Shown here: positions 1-9,366 of the stretch, piece by piece
Layout: each line of letters opens with the position of its first letter
How positions within the stretch are numbered: position 1 is the first letter of the stretch
Source of the DNA: Hassallia sp050875635
Lineage (GTDB): Bacteria; Cyanobacteriota; Cyanobacteriia; Cyanobacteriales; Nostocaceae
NCBI RefSeq assembly: GCF_050875635.1
Contig: NZ_JBPAOH010000024.1
Location: forward strand, 10,110-74,109
DNA: 64,000 nucleotides
Reading direction: 5' to 3'
Notes under the pieces: generated by a model
What the model saw: the letters and a program-made list of their open reading frames with translations, nothing else
Database searches by the model: none
What the model was told of the DNA's origin: nothing
Program-made: the position numbers and the translations under genes

Positions 1-96
1 CATGTTACTGAATCAGGAAATCAAATTATCGCAGAGCAGCTTTTTAAAGATATAAATAACTATGAAAAAATTCATCCGATAGCAAATACTAATTAA
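1..96 (+). CDS. 3' end of an SGNH/GDSL-like hydrolase (partial)
   Basis: The first reading frame is open from the window edge to a TAA at 94-96, giving the last 31 residues of a protein. It begins HVTESGNQIIAEQL, which resembles the last conserved block of SGNH hydrolases, where the catalytic His is followed by a Thr/Ser, a Gly and an amphipathic helix. The stop lies 3 bases before the ATG of the next gene, so the two are probably co-transcribed. An SGNH enzyme next to polyprenyl-phosphate sugar genes would fit surface-glycan modification. The family call rests on one short block only. Confidence 0.5.
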   Translation, partial: HVTESGNQIIAEQLFKDINNYEKIHPIANTN

Positions 97-99
97 GTT

Positions 100-1764
100 A
101 TGAAATCTCGGCAAATTTTACTTTTTTTGACAATCATACCGATTTTATTGTTAATATTTATAGCTCTAAAGAATCCTCAGAGTCTTTATAGCGATTCGGC
201 GTGGCAGATGAAGGCGTTACAACAGTTTATCGCTGGAGACTCCCCGTCGTTTAATCATCTAGTAAGACCTAGTTATGATGACCTTGCTGTTAATAAAGCT
301 ATATGGATTACTTGGTGGCCTCCTGGAACTAATTTGTTAGCCTATCCGCTGATGGCACAGGGAATACCAGTGGGTATTAGTATCCGCATAATTGCGATCG
401 CTAGCTTTATTCTAGGTTCTTTAGGTTGGATTTGTTGGTTTTCTTTGTTTGATTTTCCTATTTGGATAGGGGTAATTCTAGCTCTTACTATTCCTAGTCT
501 GCGCTGTGGCAATCATGCTTTGTTTCAGTATTCTGCCGAAGTTCTAGTTTATGCTTATGCTCCTTGGTTGATTTTAATTACTTATCAATTTAGTAAATAT
601 TTGAATAATGAAACTACTTTTATAAAAAATATTGTCAAATATTTAGTCATTTCGCCTGTCATCGGTTTAATTCTCGGCTTTGGCTATATCCTAAAATACT
701 CACTCTTATTTGTTGTGTTAGGAGCGTTAATTTATCTAGGATTTCAATGCATTACTAATAACAATTCACGCCAGCAAAAAATTAGTAAATTAACAGCTTA
801 TGTATTAGTCTGCTTATTTTGTGGTATTCCCTTGTTAACTCTCAACTTAGTCAACCAGAATCTAGGGGAAACAGCAAATCTTATTACAGCTACAGCTAAA
901 ATAATTAGCTTAAAATGGCAAAACTTTATCTATGTGATAGCTAATCCTGCACTAGCTATGACCGATGCCGAATTACTTTGGAAAATGCTCCTTAATTTTC
1001 AACATTCCATTGCTCCAAGTTCGCTTTGGATAGGTTTAATCGGCATTCCCGGAGGCATATTATTGCTATGGTTGATTTTACGCGATCGGGCATTACCAGA
1101 AGCCAGCTTATTAGCTAAAATTGTATTTTTTACCAGTATGGCAGCTATATTTGGTATTTGGTCAGTTGGTGCAACTGTTAGTTACGAGGCACGTCATGTA
1201 GTCCCAGCAAGTCTGGCTATTTTACCTGTAGCGTTACAATCGGGATATGAATTATGGCACAAAAAGTCTAATAGCTTTTTAATCAAAGGTTCTTTGTGCA
1301 TTGCTGCTATCTTTTATCTTGCTATTCCTCTGGCTTATAGTAGTACCTCTATTATTGTTAAAGCGCTGGAAACGTCCGTTCATTATACACCTGCTTCCAG
1401 CCAAATTTATAACCCTTGGTTAGCTTCTCAAGACTTAGCTAGGGTTCGGACAGAATTAGTCAAAGATTTTAACGAGCAAACAGACATCTGGTATTTACCA
1501 GAGCCGATTACAGCCTTAGATTTACCAGGAAGAGCAATGATTACTAGTGGTGATTTTTACCAAGGTTTACAAGATGCAAATTTACATCGTCAAGCCTTTC
1601 ATACTAGCACCCATCTGCGCGTTCACGTTCTCTTGCCGCGTTCTTTTGAAGATAATGGTAAAGGTCTGCTGATTAGATCGTCTTTTGTCCAAGCACATGA
1701 ATGGATTTGTCAAGAAATAGAGGGCAGTAATTACGTTAAATGGACATCGACATTAGAAGTATAA
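100..1764 (+). CDS. Multi-pass membrane protein, GT-C glycosyltransferase-like
   Basis: The 554-residue protein starts with a hydrophobic helix (about residues 6-23). This is followed by an outward loop with an acidic residue near the membrane (YSDSAW, Asp32) and then about ten further hydrophobic segments up to residue 410. The C-terminal 130 residues are soluble. This layout (helix 1, acidic first loop, many helices, soluble tail) is that of GT-C enzymes such as the GT39/ArnT type, which take sugars from polyprenyl-phosphate donors on the outer face. The convergent neighbours, a GT2 polyprenyl-phosphate glycosyltransferase and a flippase-like protein, would supply and move such a donor. The exact family and acceptor cannot be read. 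It may form an operon with the gene ending at 96. Confidence 0.6.
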   Translation: MKSRQILLFLTIIPILLLIFIALKNPQSLYSDSAWQMKALQQFIAGDSPSFNHLVRPSYDDLAVNKAIWITWWPPGTNLLAYPLMAQGIPVGISIRIIAIASFILGSLGWICWFSLFDFPIWIGVILALTIPSLRCGNHALFQYSAEVLVYAYAPWLILITYQFSKYLNNETTFIKNIVKYLVISPVIGLILGFGYILKYSLLFVVLGALIYLGFQCITNNNSRQQKISKLTAYVLVCLFCGIPLLTLNLVNQNLGETANLITATAKIISLKWQNFIYVIANPALAMTDAELLWKMLLNFQHSIAPSSLWIGLIGIPGGILLLWLILRDRALPEASLLAKIVFFTSMAAIFGIWSVGATVSYEARHVVPASLAILPVALQSGYELWHKKSNSFLIKGSLCIAAIFYLAIPLAYSSTSIIVKALETSVHYTPASSQIYNPWLASQDLARVRTELVKDFNEQTDIWYLPEPITALDLPGRAMITSGDFYQGLQDANLHRQAFHTSTHLRVHVLLPRSFEDNGKGLLIRSSFVQAHEWICQEIEGSNYVKWTSTLEV

Positions 1765-1774
1765 TAAGAAGCAA

Positions 1775-2779
1775 TTAAGTTACAGTTTCTTGCCCTTGTG
1801 ATACTTGATATTCTTGAGAGTCTTTAACTAAATATTGTCCCAAAAAGGGCAAACCGCCAAGGGCAGGTAACAAATAGCGTGAGGTACAAAGTAGCGCTAA
1901 AGCCGCAGCTGTAGGGGCATCGAAATAAGGCTGATAAAAAGCGATTAAAGCCGCGTCACGAGTTCCAATTCCCGCAAAAGTTAAAGGCAGTAAACCTGCT
2001 AGAATTGCTAGAGGTGAAAGGGCTAGATTTGCTAAAAACGGTGTCCATGCTTTCAGTGCTAGGATAAATAACCAAATTTGTAATAGGTGTAGAAACCAGA
2101 TAAAAATAGAAACCATAGTTATCTTAGCTAGCTGTTCCTTGTTGCTCCAGAAATAATTTTGCATTTCTAGCCAAGATACCTGTAAACTTTCTAGTTTAGA
2201 AGCAATTTTATTTGGAGCTATTTTCACCGCTATATTGAAAAATCTCTGAGAAATTTTTGAGGAACTCAGTAATAAGATACCTGTCACCAGTCCGAAAGCA
2301 ACGCTGCTAGTCATTATCCAAAATAACCAATCTTTAGCAGGATAAAGTATTAAACCAAATGCACACCACAGTAGCAAGGATAATAAATCGCAAGCTTTCT
2401 CAAAAACAACTAAGGATAGAGACAGAGAGCCATCTAAATGTCCTCGCTGCTTCATAAAATAGGCTTTGGCAATGTCTCCCATTTTTGAGGGCAATAACAT
2501 ATTTAAGACGCTAGCTGCTAAGATTAAGCGATTGGCTTCGCCAAATCCTAAAGTTTGTCCTCTTGGCATGAGTTGTTGTAGTCGCCAGGAAGTCAACATT
2601 GTTAAGGGTACAACCATGCCTAGACTAACTACCATCCACCCACTCTGACAATTCTTAAATACCTCTATTAATTGATGCAAGTCTATCTTCCAGTAGATTG
2701 CTCCTAGAATCAATAAACTAACAATTAAAGATATAATTTTTGTGGCTCCTGTCTTTTGTATTGATTGTTGATTAGTCAT
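1775..2779 (-). CDS. Flippase-like membrane protein (LPG synthase TM-domain family)
   Basis: The 334-residue protein has about eight hydrophobic helices. Family hallmarks are an early 'SGWMVVSLGMVVPLTML' helix, a 'LLPSKMGDIAKAYFMK' segment and a late 'FAGIGTRDAALIAFY' motif. These match the transmembrane domain of lysylphosphatidylglycerol synthases found as stand-alone proteins (YbhN/UPF0104 type), often called flippase-like. The soluble aminoacyl-transferase half of MprF is absent, so no lipid aminoacylation should be assumed. It lies 17 bases downstream of the GT2 gene on the same strand and is probably co-transcribed with it. It converges with the glycosyltransferase-like gene on the other strand, leaving only 10 bases between the stops. 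Confidence 0.75.
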   Translation of the reverse strand: MTNQQSIQKTGATKIISLIVSLLILGAIYWKIDLHQLIEVFKNCQSGWMVVSLGMVVPLTMLTSWRLQQLMPRGQTLGFGEANRLILAASVLNMLLPSKMGDIAKAYFMKQRGHLDGSLSLSLVVFEKACDLLSLLLWCAFGLILYPAKDWLFWIMTSSVAFGLVTGILLLSSSKISQRFFNIAVKIAPNKIASKLESLQVSWLEMQNYFWSNKEQLAKITMVSIFIWFLHLLQIWLFILALKAWTPFLANLALSPLAILAGLLPLTFAGIGTRDAALIAFYQPYFDAPTAAALALLCTSRYLLPALGGLPFLGQYLVKDSQEYQVSQGQETVT

Positions 2780-2796
2780 TCTTTATTCAACTCTAT

Positions 2797-3756
2797 TTAG
2801 GAATTGTGAATTGATTCGGTGGTATTATTCCAGCGCCTTTGCTGTTGAATTTCTTCGAGGAGTTTGCGGTTAGCTGCTATCAAGTCGGCAACCAGACCAA
2901 AGAGCCACAACTGAAAGCCAATGATAATCAAGATAGCAGCAAGAATTAAGCTGGGAACGCGGGTTCTTTCGCTACCCATAAAGAAATATATTAGCCAGCG
3001 AATCCCTAAAATAATACCCGCGCCCAAGGGGATATTTCCCAATAACAAAAAGAAGCGCAGGGGCTTGTACAGCATGAAAATGCGGAGAATCGTAAAAAAC
3101 GATCGCACGACATAATTCCAATTGCTCCGTACTAGACGAGATGGGCGTAACGCCGGATTTGTTTTAATCGGTACTGAAGTAATTGCTATTCCTTTTTGCC
3201 CTGCTTGGATAATTGTCTCAAGGGTATAGGTATAACTATTAAAAACATTGAGTTGCATAGCGGCTTGACGACTGAAAGCACGAAAACCGCTAGGAGCGTC
3301 GGGAATATCGGTATTAGAAGCAATGCGTACTACCCAACTTCCTAATTTTTGTAGTAGCTTTTTGAATGGAGAAAATTCAGGATTTGTCTGAATCGATCTG
3401 GCTCCTACTACTATTTCTGCTTTTTTTAGAAGAATAGGTCCAATTAATTTCGGAATGTCCGCAGCACAGTATTGATTGTCTGCATCTGTATTCACAATAA
3501 TATCTGCCCCGGCTTGGACAGATGCTTCTAGCCCAGCCATAAAAGCTTTGGCGAGACCTTGGTTTTGGGGGAAACTGACGATATGATCGACCCCGTGTAA
3601 TTTTGCTACTTCTATTGTGCGATCGCGACTGCCATCATTGATTACCAACCATTCGACGGTATCGACTCCAGATAATTGACGCGGCAGTTCTTTCAAAGCT
3701 ATTCCTAGAGTTTCTTCTTCGTTGTAGCAGGGAATTTGGATAATCAGTTTTGTCAT
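2797..3756 (-). CDS. GT2 family polyprenyl-phosphate glycosyltransferase (DPM1/DPG-like)
   Basis: The 319-residue protein opens with the GT-A nucleotide-binding signature IIQIPCYNEEETL and continues with VINDGSRD. The metal-binding acidic motif is NTDADNQY (about residues 88-95). Two hydrophobic helices (about 235-255 and 270-295) anchor the C-terminus, as in GtrB/dolichyl-phosphate mannosyltransferase-like enzymes. The expected reaction is transfer of a sugar from a nucleotide donor to polyprenyl phosphate on the cytoplasmic face. The downstream flippase-like gene and the nearby GT-C-like protein would complete such a route. The sugar cannot be predicted. Confidence 0.85.
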   Translation of the reverse strand: MTKLIIQIPCYNEEETLGIALKELPRQLSGVDTVEWLVINDGSRDRTIEVAKLHGVDHIVSFPQNQGLAKAFMAGLEASVQAGADIIVNTDADNQYCAADIPKLIGPILLKKAEIVVGARSIQTNPEFSPFKKLLQKLGSWVVRIASNTDIPDAPSGFRAFSRQAAMQLNVFNSYTYTLETIIQAGQKGIAITSVPIKTNPALRPSRLVRSNWNYVVRSFFTILRIFMLYKPLRFFLLLGNIPLGAGIILGIRWLIYFFMGSERTRVPSLILAAILIIIGFQLWLFGLVADLIAANRKLLEEIQQQRRWNNTTESIHNS

Positions 3757-3790
3757 TTGATTGGCAACTTGAAATGAGAATTTTTTTTAC

Positions 3791-3905
3791 TCAATCAGGA
3801 TTTATACGCTCCGTTTTAAATGTAAGATAGGCAGTACCCATTTTACGCTACCTGTAGTTAATAACGGTTCTGTTTGCGTAGAGCTTGCGAATGATACACA
3901 AAAAC
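3791..3905 (-). repeat. Left copy of a ~110 bp inverted repeat flanking the gene cluster
   Basis: Read on the minus strand, this stretch matches 50833-50935 on the plus strand along most of its length. Shared blocks include GTTTTTGTGTATCATTC, CTACGCAAACAGAAC and ATCTTACATTTA, with one indel of about 12 bases. The two copies face each other across about 47 kb containing most of the PKS/NRPS genes. No coding content is visible in either copy. Confidence 0.7.
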
Positions 3906-3976
3906 AAAGATCGACCAAGATATTATACACCTGAGTTCGACGGCAAAAAAAGTCGGAAAATTAGCCCAGTACACTT

Positions 3977-4004
3977 TGTAGCAATACAGCCCTGTATTGC
4001 TACA
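3977..4004. repeat. 13-bp perfect hairpin (interspersed palindrome)
   Basis: TGTAGCAATACAG is followed by a two-base CC loop and its exact reverse complement. No T-tract follows, so it reads as an interspersed palindromic repeat rather than an intrinsic terminator. It lies in the leader region of the PKS gene. Confidence 0.7.
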
Positions 4005-4011
4005 GTCTAAA

Positions 4012-4083
4012 CTGTCTTAACTGTCTTGCTTAACTGTCTTATCTGTCTTAACTGTCTTATCTGTCTTAACTGTCTTATCTGGG
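4012..4083. repeat. Nonamer tandem repeat, unit CTGTCTTAA/CTGTCTTAT
   Basis: About seven copies of a 9-bp unit alternate between endings AA and AT, with one 13-bp variant near the start. It ends 155 bases before the PKS start codon. The remaining sequence of the 3757-4238 gap shows no convincing gene. Confidence 0.85.
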
Positions 4084-4238
4084 ATTGCAAATAACACTTA
4101 AATATCGAATAATGTTTCACTAGACAGGGAACGTTCTGCTCGCTTACTAAGTTTCAAGAAGAAAACCTTGATATTGCCTCAATTTTCGGTCAAGATATAC
4201 TTCCAGATTTCGTTCGTTTTATAGATAAAAGCACAATA

Positions 4239-7200
4239 ATGAACAATTTAGAAATAGCAGTAATCGCCATGTCAGGTCGTTTACCGGGAGCAAAAAATAT
4301 CGAAGAATATTGGCAGAACCTGCTTCATGGTGTAGAATCTATTTCTTGGTTCTCAGATGAGGAGTTGTTAGCTGAAGGTGTAAAACCAGAGTTGTTGAGT
4401 AACCCCAACTATATAAGATCTGGTGGAGTGCTGTCTGAGATAGATATGTTCGATGCCAGTTTCTTTGGTTTTAGTCCCAGCGAAGCTAAATTAATGGACC
4501 CACAACAACGCATGTTCTTAGAATGTGCGTGGGAGGCCATAGAGAAGGCAGGTTATAACCCAGAAACTTATGATGGTCTAATTGGCGTTTATGCGGGCAT
4601 AGGTATAAACACTTATTTAATTAATAATATTTATCAAAATCCAGATATATTGGAGTTAGTTAATCTGCACCAACTGGTGACAGCCAACGATAAAGATTAT
4701 TTGCCGACGCGAGTGTCTTACAAGCTGAACTTGAAAGGACCTTCCGTAAACGTGCAAACGGCGTGTTCTACATCATTGGTAGCAGTGCATCTGGCTATCA
4801 TGAGTTTGCTCAATGGTGAATGCGATATGGCTTTGGTCGGTGGGGTGTCGGCGCGAGTTCCTCACAAAGTAGGTCATTTGTATGAAGAAGGAATGATCTT
4901 ATCGCCAGATGGACATTGTCGGGCTTTTGATGCCCAAGCAAGAGGGACTGTAGGCGGAAATGCTGTAGGAATTGTTGTTCTGAAACGACTCTCAGATGCT
5001 CTAGCCGATGGAGATTGCGTCCACGCGACAATCAAAGGATCGGCTATTAATAATGATGGTTCCTTGAAAATAGGCTATACAGCTCCTAGTATAGACGGTC
5101 AAGCAGCGGTTATTGCGGAAGCTCAGGCAGTGGCAGGAGTCGATCCAGAAACAATTACCTATATTGAAGCCCACGGCACGGGAACAAATTTGGGCGATCC
5201 CATTGAAATAGCAGCACTGACACAAGCTTTTAAGGAAAAGACGGATCGGAAAAACTTCTGCGCGATCGGCTCAGTAAAAACTAATATAGGTCATACGGAT
5301 GCAGCATCGGGTGTCGCGAGCTTGATTAAAACGGTATTAGCGTTGAAGAACAAAACAATACCTCCTAGCTTACATTTTGAAAAGCCAAACCCTAAGATTG
5401 ATTTTGCCAATAGTCCTTTCTACGTTAATAATCGCTTGTCGAAATGGGAAACGAATGGTTTTCCCCGCCGCGCTGGGGTTAGTTCCTTTGGGATTGGAGG
5501 CACTAACGCCCATATTATCTTAGAAGAAGCGCTGCCTCAAGAAGCATCTACTGAATCACGTCCCTGGCAAATTATAGTCATTTCAGCGAAAACAAGTCAT
5601 GCCCTAGAGCAAAGCACAAAAAATTTATCAGCCTATTTCCAGCAAGAACCAAAACTGAACATCGCGGACGTAGCATATACTCTGAGTATGGGTCGCCAAG
5701 CATTTAACTACAGACGTATGCTTGTTTGTCAGCAGCTTGATGAAGCGGCGATCGCCCTAAGTAAATTAGAACCAACACAAGTTTTTACCAGCAATATCGA
5801 ACCCAAAGAACGACCATGTGTGTATATGTTTTCTGGGCAGGGTTCTCAGTATGTTAACATGGGGCGGGAATTATACGAGAGCGAATCAATCTTTAGAGAG
5901 CAAGTCGATCGCTGTGCGGAATTATTGCTGCCGGAACTAGGACTGGATTTGCGCTCGGTACTCTATCCGAGTGCGGAAAAAGTCGAGGTTGCAGCCCAAC
6001 AACTCAAACAAACAAAAATAGCACAACCAGCTCTATTCGTAATCGAATATGCCTTGGCGCAGCTATGGCAGGCTTGGGGAGTGCAGCCAGAAGCGGCGAT
6101 CGGTCATAGTATTGGAGAATATGTAGCAGCTTGTATAGCAGAAGTTTTTTCTTTAGAAGACGCCTTATCTTTGGTGGCGGCTCGTGGGAAAATGATGCAG
6201 GAAATGCCCACCGGTGCTATGCTTTCTATTCCTCTACCAAAAGAAAAAGTAAAAGCCGCCTTAGGAACAGAACTATCATTAGCAACAATTAACTCTCCGT
6301 CTAGTTGCGTGGTTTCAGGTCCTGTTGCAGCAGTCGAGGCTTTAGAAAAACAACTCGCATCTCAAGATATTCAATGTCGTCGGCTGAACACTTCCCATGC
6401 TTTTCATTCCTGGATGATGGACCCGATGTTAGACCGCTTTGCAAGGCGGGTAAAACAAGTTAGTCTTCAGCCTCCAAAAATTCCCTACTTGTCCAACCTA
6501 ACTGGCACATGGATTACAGTAACGCAAGCGACAGATCCTAACTATTGGGTACAACATCTGCGTGAAACGGTGCTATTTGCAGAAGGTTTGCTTTCTTTAT
6601 TGCAAGATCCAGATCGAGTATTGCTAGAAGTCGGACCCGGACGAACCTTGAGTACCCTAGCTAAAAGACATCCAGATAAGTCTACAGCACAGTTAGTATT
6701 AACGTCGCTGCGTCATCCTCAAGAAGAACAGGCAGATCAAGCTTTTTTACTTGACACTTTGGGCAAGTTATGGTTGGCTGGGGTAAACGTGGATTGGGAA
6801 CAATTCTACACTAGGGAGCGACGCCATCGTCTGCCATTGCCTACCTATCCCTTTGAACGCCAGCGTTACTGGATTTCACCTCAAAAACAGTCACACAAGA
6901 TTGGTCAACCGATCAAACCTAGTGAAGAAGGTAAAAAGCAAGATATTACCGATTGGTTTTACATCCCATCTTGGAACAGGTCTCTGCCCGGAGCGGCTAA
7001 ACAGGGCAAACTGCCCGATCGCGTCCTACTGTTTATTGATGAGTATGGTTTGGGCGAGCAACTGGCGAAACAGCTACAAGAACAAAGTATCGAGGCGATC
7101 GCCGTTAAGATTGGAGAATCCTTTACCAAGCTGCACGATCGCTTGTATGCGATTAATCCAAGAGAAATCAAGGACTATGAGAGATTGTTCGCAGAACTAC

Positions 7201-9170
7201 CGACAATTCCCAAAACAATCGTGCATCTGTGGAGTTTGGTAGGAGATGACCACCCCCCGTGCTCCTTTGAGAAAATCGAAGAAGTTTTAGATCGAGGCTT
7301 TTATAGTCTGCTGTTCCTCGCTCAAGCATTGGGCAAACAGAACTTAAATGATGATTTTCAACTGGCAGTCGTCTCCAATAACTTGCAAAATGTCACCGGA
7401 CAAGAACGGTTGCGTCCAGAACAGGCAACAATCGTAGGGTCTGTGAAAACCATTCCCCAGGAATACCCTACTTTTAACTGTCGGAGTATTGATGTAGAAA
7501 TTCATATAGCAGGAACCGAGCAGTATCAGGAAACGATAGACCAACTGATGACCGAGTTGAGAATTCATTCCTCTGATGAAGCGATCGCTTACCGAGGACA
7601 GCATCGTTGGGTACAAACTTTTGCACCCATACCCTTGGAAGACAAACCAAATGAGGGGATACAACGATTAACTCCAGGAGGGGTCTATCTCGTCACGGGT
7701 GGAATGGGAGGTATTGGACTCGTATTAGCAGAATATCTGGCGCAGACAGTACAAGCAAAACTGGTTTTGATCGGGCGATCGGCTTTTCTGGAACGAAACG
7801 AGTGGTCAGAGTGGTTGGCGACTCACGACGAAGCAGAAAGCGTTAGTCGCAAAATTCGTAAATTGCAAGAACTGGAAAAATTTGGCGCTGAGGTTTTACC
7901 CTTGCGTGCAGACGTTGCTGATTTTCAACAGATGCAATCGGCGATCGCACAAGCAAAGCAACATTTTGGTAAAATCAACGGAGTCATCCACGCCGCCGGG
8001 GTGCCTAGTGGCGGCTTGATTCAGCAAAAAACACGAGAAATGGCTGAAAAAATTCTCGCTCCCAAGGTAAGGGGTACTCTTATTCTCGATGCCCTTCTTA
8101 AAGATACTCAGCTAGATTTCTTTGTTGTTACCTCTTCACTAAATTCCGTTATCCCTGTATTGGGTCAAGTTGACTATTGTGCTGCCAATGCTTTTCTCGA
8201 CGCATTCGCTCAGTATAAAAACTCCAAAGGTACATTCACAGTATCTATAAACTGGGATGCTTGGCAGGAAGTTGGCATGGCAGCGGCAACGGCAGAAAAA
8301 CCAGCAGAAACAAAAGTTAATTACTCACACATCGCTCACCCGTTATTCGATAGCGTTATGGGAGTAGATGAAAGCAACAAAAAAATATACATATCTAACA
8401 TGAGTATCAGTAAAAACTGGATACTCCAGGAACATCTTGTCATGGGACAAGCAACTATTCCGGGAACTGCATACTTAGAAATGGCGAGGGCAGCTTTTGA
8501 ACACCAAACGAGTAGCGAAACCGTTGAACTGCGGGAAGTATTTTTCTTGACTCCATTAACTGTGAAAGCAGATGAAGAGAAAGAAGTAAGAACAATTATT
8601 ACTAAAAATGGAAATGAGTGGGAATTTGAGATAGTCAGCAAATTGAATTCCCATTCACAGCAGTGGCAAAAACATTGTGTTGGAGAAATTGTCAGCCTAG
8701 AAGTAGAGACTACACAACTTGCGATCCAAAAACTAGAAGCAAAATTTCCAGAACAGAAACAAACCCCCATTTCAGCACAGCAACCGCAAGCAGGTTTGAT
8801 AGAATTCGGTCCGAGATGGGACAATCTAAGATGGGTAAAGTTTGGTCAAAATGAGGGATTAGCCTTTCTGGAACTGAACGAAAGCTTTATGGCTGACATC
8901 AAAGATTATAAATTACACCCAGCTTTATTAGACACGGCTACCGGTTTCATGGGCTTAAAAAATCAAGATGGCGCTTACCTGCCGTTTTCTTATAAAAAAG
9001 TCAAGATCGCTAGACCGATATCAGAAAAAGTCTACAGCTATATTACGCGACAGCCAGTTAATGGTAAATCGTCCAGTTTGAAAATGAATGTTACCATCGC
9101 AGACGAAATGGGAGTAGTGATGGTGGAGATTGAAGACTATACTTTGAGGAAGATCGATGGAAGCAAATAA
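4239..9170 (+). CDS. Type I polyketide synthase, KS-AT-KR-DH
   Basis: The protein is 1643 residues. KS (about 3-425) has Cys176 in TACSTS, His312 in EAHGTG and His352 in NIGHTD, all catalytic residues. AT (about 528-830) has Ser624 in GHSIGE and the HAFH motif at 720-723, which indicates malonyl-CoA. KR (about 950-1340) has the NADPH motif TGGMGGIG near 1153 and Tyr1313/Asn1317. The C-terminal part (1365-1640) is a double-hotdog DH with His1399 in HLVMGQATIP and Asp1565 in HPALLDTATG. There is no ACP. The DH follows the KR, not the usual DH-ER-KR order, and the ER and ACP are on the next protein, so the two genes make one fully reducing module. The upstream acyl donor is not obvious; the basic tail of the C-A-MT-PCP protein at 53132-57499 is one candidate. 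Confidence 0.93.
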   Translation: MNNLEIAVIAMSGRLPGAKNIEEYWQNLLHGVESISWFSDEELLAEGVKPELLSNPNYIRSGGVLSEIDMFDASFFGFSPSEAKLMDPQQRMFLECAWEAIEKAGYNPETYDGLIGVYAGIGINTYLINNIYQNPDILELVNLHQLVTANDKDYLPTRVSYKLNLKGPSVNVQTACSTSLVAVHLAIMSLLNGECDMALVGGVSARVPHKVGHLYEEGMILSPDGHCRAFDAQARGTVGGNAVGIVVLKRLSDALADGDCVHATIKGSAINNDGSLKIGYTAPSIDGQAAVIAEAQAVAGVDPETITYIEAHGTGTNLGDPIEIAALTQAFKEKTDRKNFCAIGSVKTNIGHTDAASGVASLIKTVLALKNKTIPPSLHFEKPNPKIDFANSPFYVNNRLSKWETNGFPRRAGVSSFGIGGTNAHIILEEALPQEASTESRPWQIIVISAKTSHALEQSTKNLSAYFQQEPKLNIADVAYTLSMGRQAFNYRRMLVCQQLDEAAIALSKLEPTQVFTSNIEPKERPCVYMFSGQGSQYVNMGRELYESESIFREQVDRCAELLLPELGLDLRSVLYPSAEKVEVAAQQLKQTKIAQPALFVIEYALAQLWQAWGVQPEAAIGHSIGEYVAACIAEVFSLEDALSLVAARGKMMQEMPTGAMLSIPLPKEKVKAALGTELSLATINSPSSCVVSGPVAAVEALEKQLASQDIQCRRLNTSHAFHSWMMDPMLDRFARRVKQVSLQPPKIPYLSNLTGTWITVTQATDPNYWVQHLRETVLFAEGLLSLLQDPDRVLLEVGPGRTLSTLAKRHPDKSTAQLVLTSLRHPQEEQADQAFLLDTLGKLWLAGVNVDWEQFYTRERRHRLPLPTYPFERQRYWISPQKQSHKIGQPIKPSEEGKKQDITDWFYIPSWNRSLPGAAKQGKLPDRVLLFIDEYGLGEQLAKQLQEQSIEAIAVKIGESFTKLHDRLYAINPREIKDYERLFAELPTIPKTIVHLWSLVGDDHPPCSFEKIEEVLDRGFYSLLFLAQALGKQNLNDDFQLAVVSNNLQNVTGQERLRPEQATIVGSVKTIPQEYPTFNCRSIDVEIHIAGTEQYQETIDQLMTELRIHSSDEAIAYRGQHRWVQTFAPIPLEDKPNEGIQRLTPGGVYLVTGGMGGIGLVLAEYLAQTVQAKLVLIGRSAFLERNEWSEWLATHDEAESVSRKIRKLQELEKFGAEVLPLRADVADFQQMQSAIAQAKQHFGKINGVIHAAGVPSGGLIQQKTREMAEKILAPKVRGTLILDALLKDTQLDFFVVTSSLNSVIPVLGQVDYCAANAFLDAFAQYKNSKGTFTVSINWDAWQEVGMAAATAEKPAETKVNYSHIAHPLFDSVMGVDESNKKIYISNMSISKNWILQEHLVMGQATIPGTAYLEMARAAFEHQTSSETVELREVFFLTPLTVKADEEKEVRTIITKNGNEWEFEIVSKLNSHSQQWQKHCVGEIVSLEVETTQLAIQKLEAKFPEQKQTPISAQQPQAGLIEFGPRWDNLRWVKFGQNEGLAFLELNESFMADIKDYKLHPALLDTATGFMGLKNQDGAYLPFSYKKVKIARPISEKVYSYITRQPVNGKSSSLKMNVTIADEMGVVMVEIEDYTLRKIDGSK

Positions 9171-9186
9171 CACCTCGATTCCAAGT

Positions 9187-9320
9187 ATTACTCCCTTCCC
9201 GCTGCAAAATTACCTATCTTCTTTTTCTTCCTCCTTCGTGTCCTTCTCCTTCGGAGACGCTACGCGAACGTGTCTTCGCGGTTCGTTAAATAGGTATTCT
9301 TCGAGCGGGAAGGGATTATA
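9187..9320. mobile_element. MITE-like element between the two PKS genes
   Basis: The ends are imperfect inverted repeats of about 30 bp. The left side contains CTCCCTTCCCGCT and ends in ACCTAT; the right side, reversed, contains ATCCCTTCCCGCT and ends in ACCTAT. The interior holds a GC-rich 'GGAGACGCTACGCGAACG' block of the kind widely scattered in cyanobacterial genomes. There is no ORF. It accounts for most of the 196-bp gap between the halves of the PKS module. Confidence 0.6.
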
Positions 9321-9366
9321 AACCCAAACAGCACAAAAAGTCAAGAGTAATAAACTTAACTTTAGC

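Noticed and set aside
4810..5225. Minus-strand ORFs within the KS region
   Set aside because: Shadows of the strongly conserved PKS reading frame.
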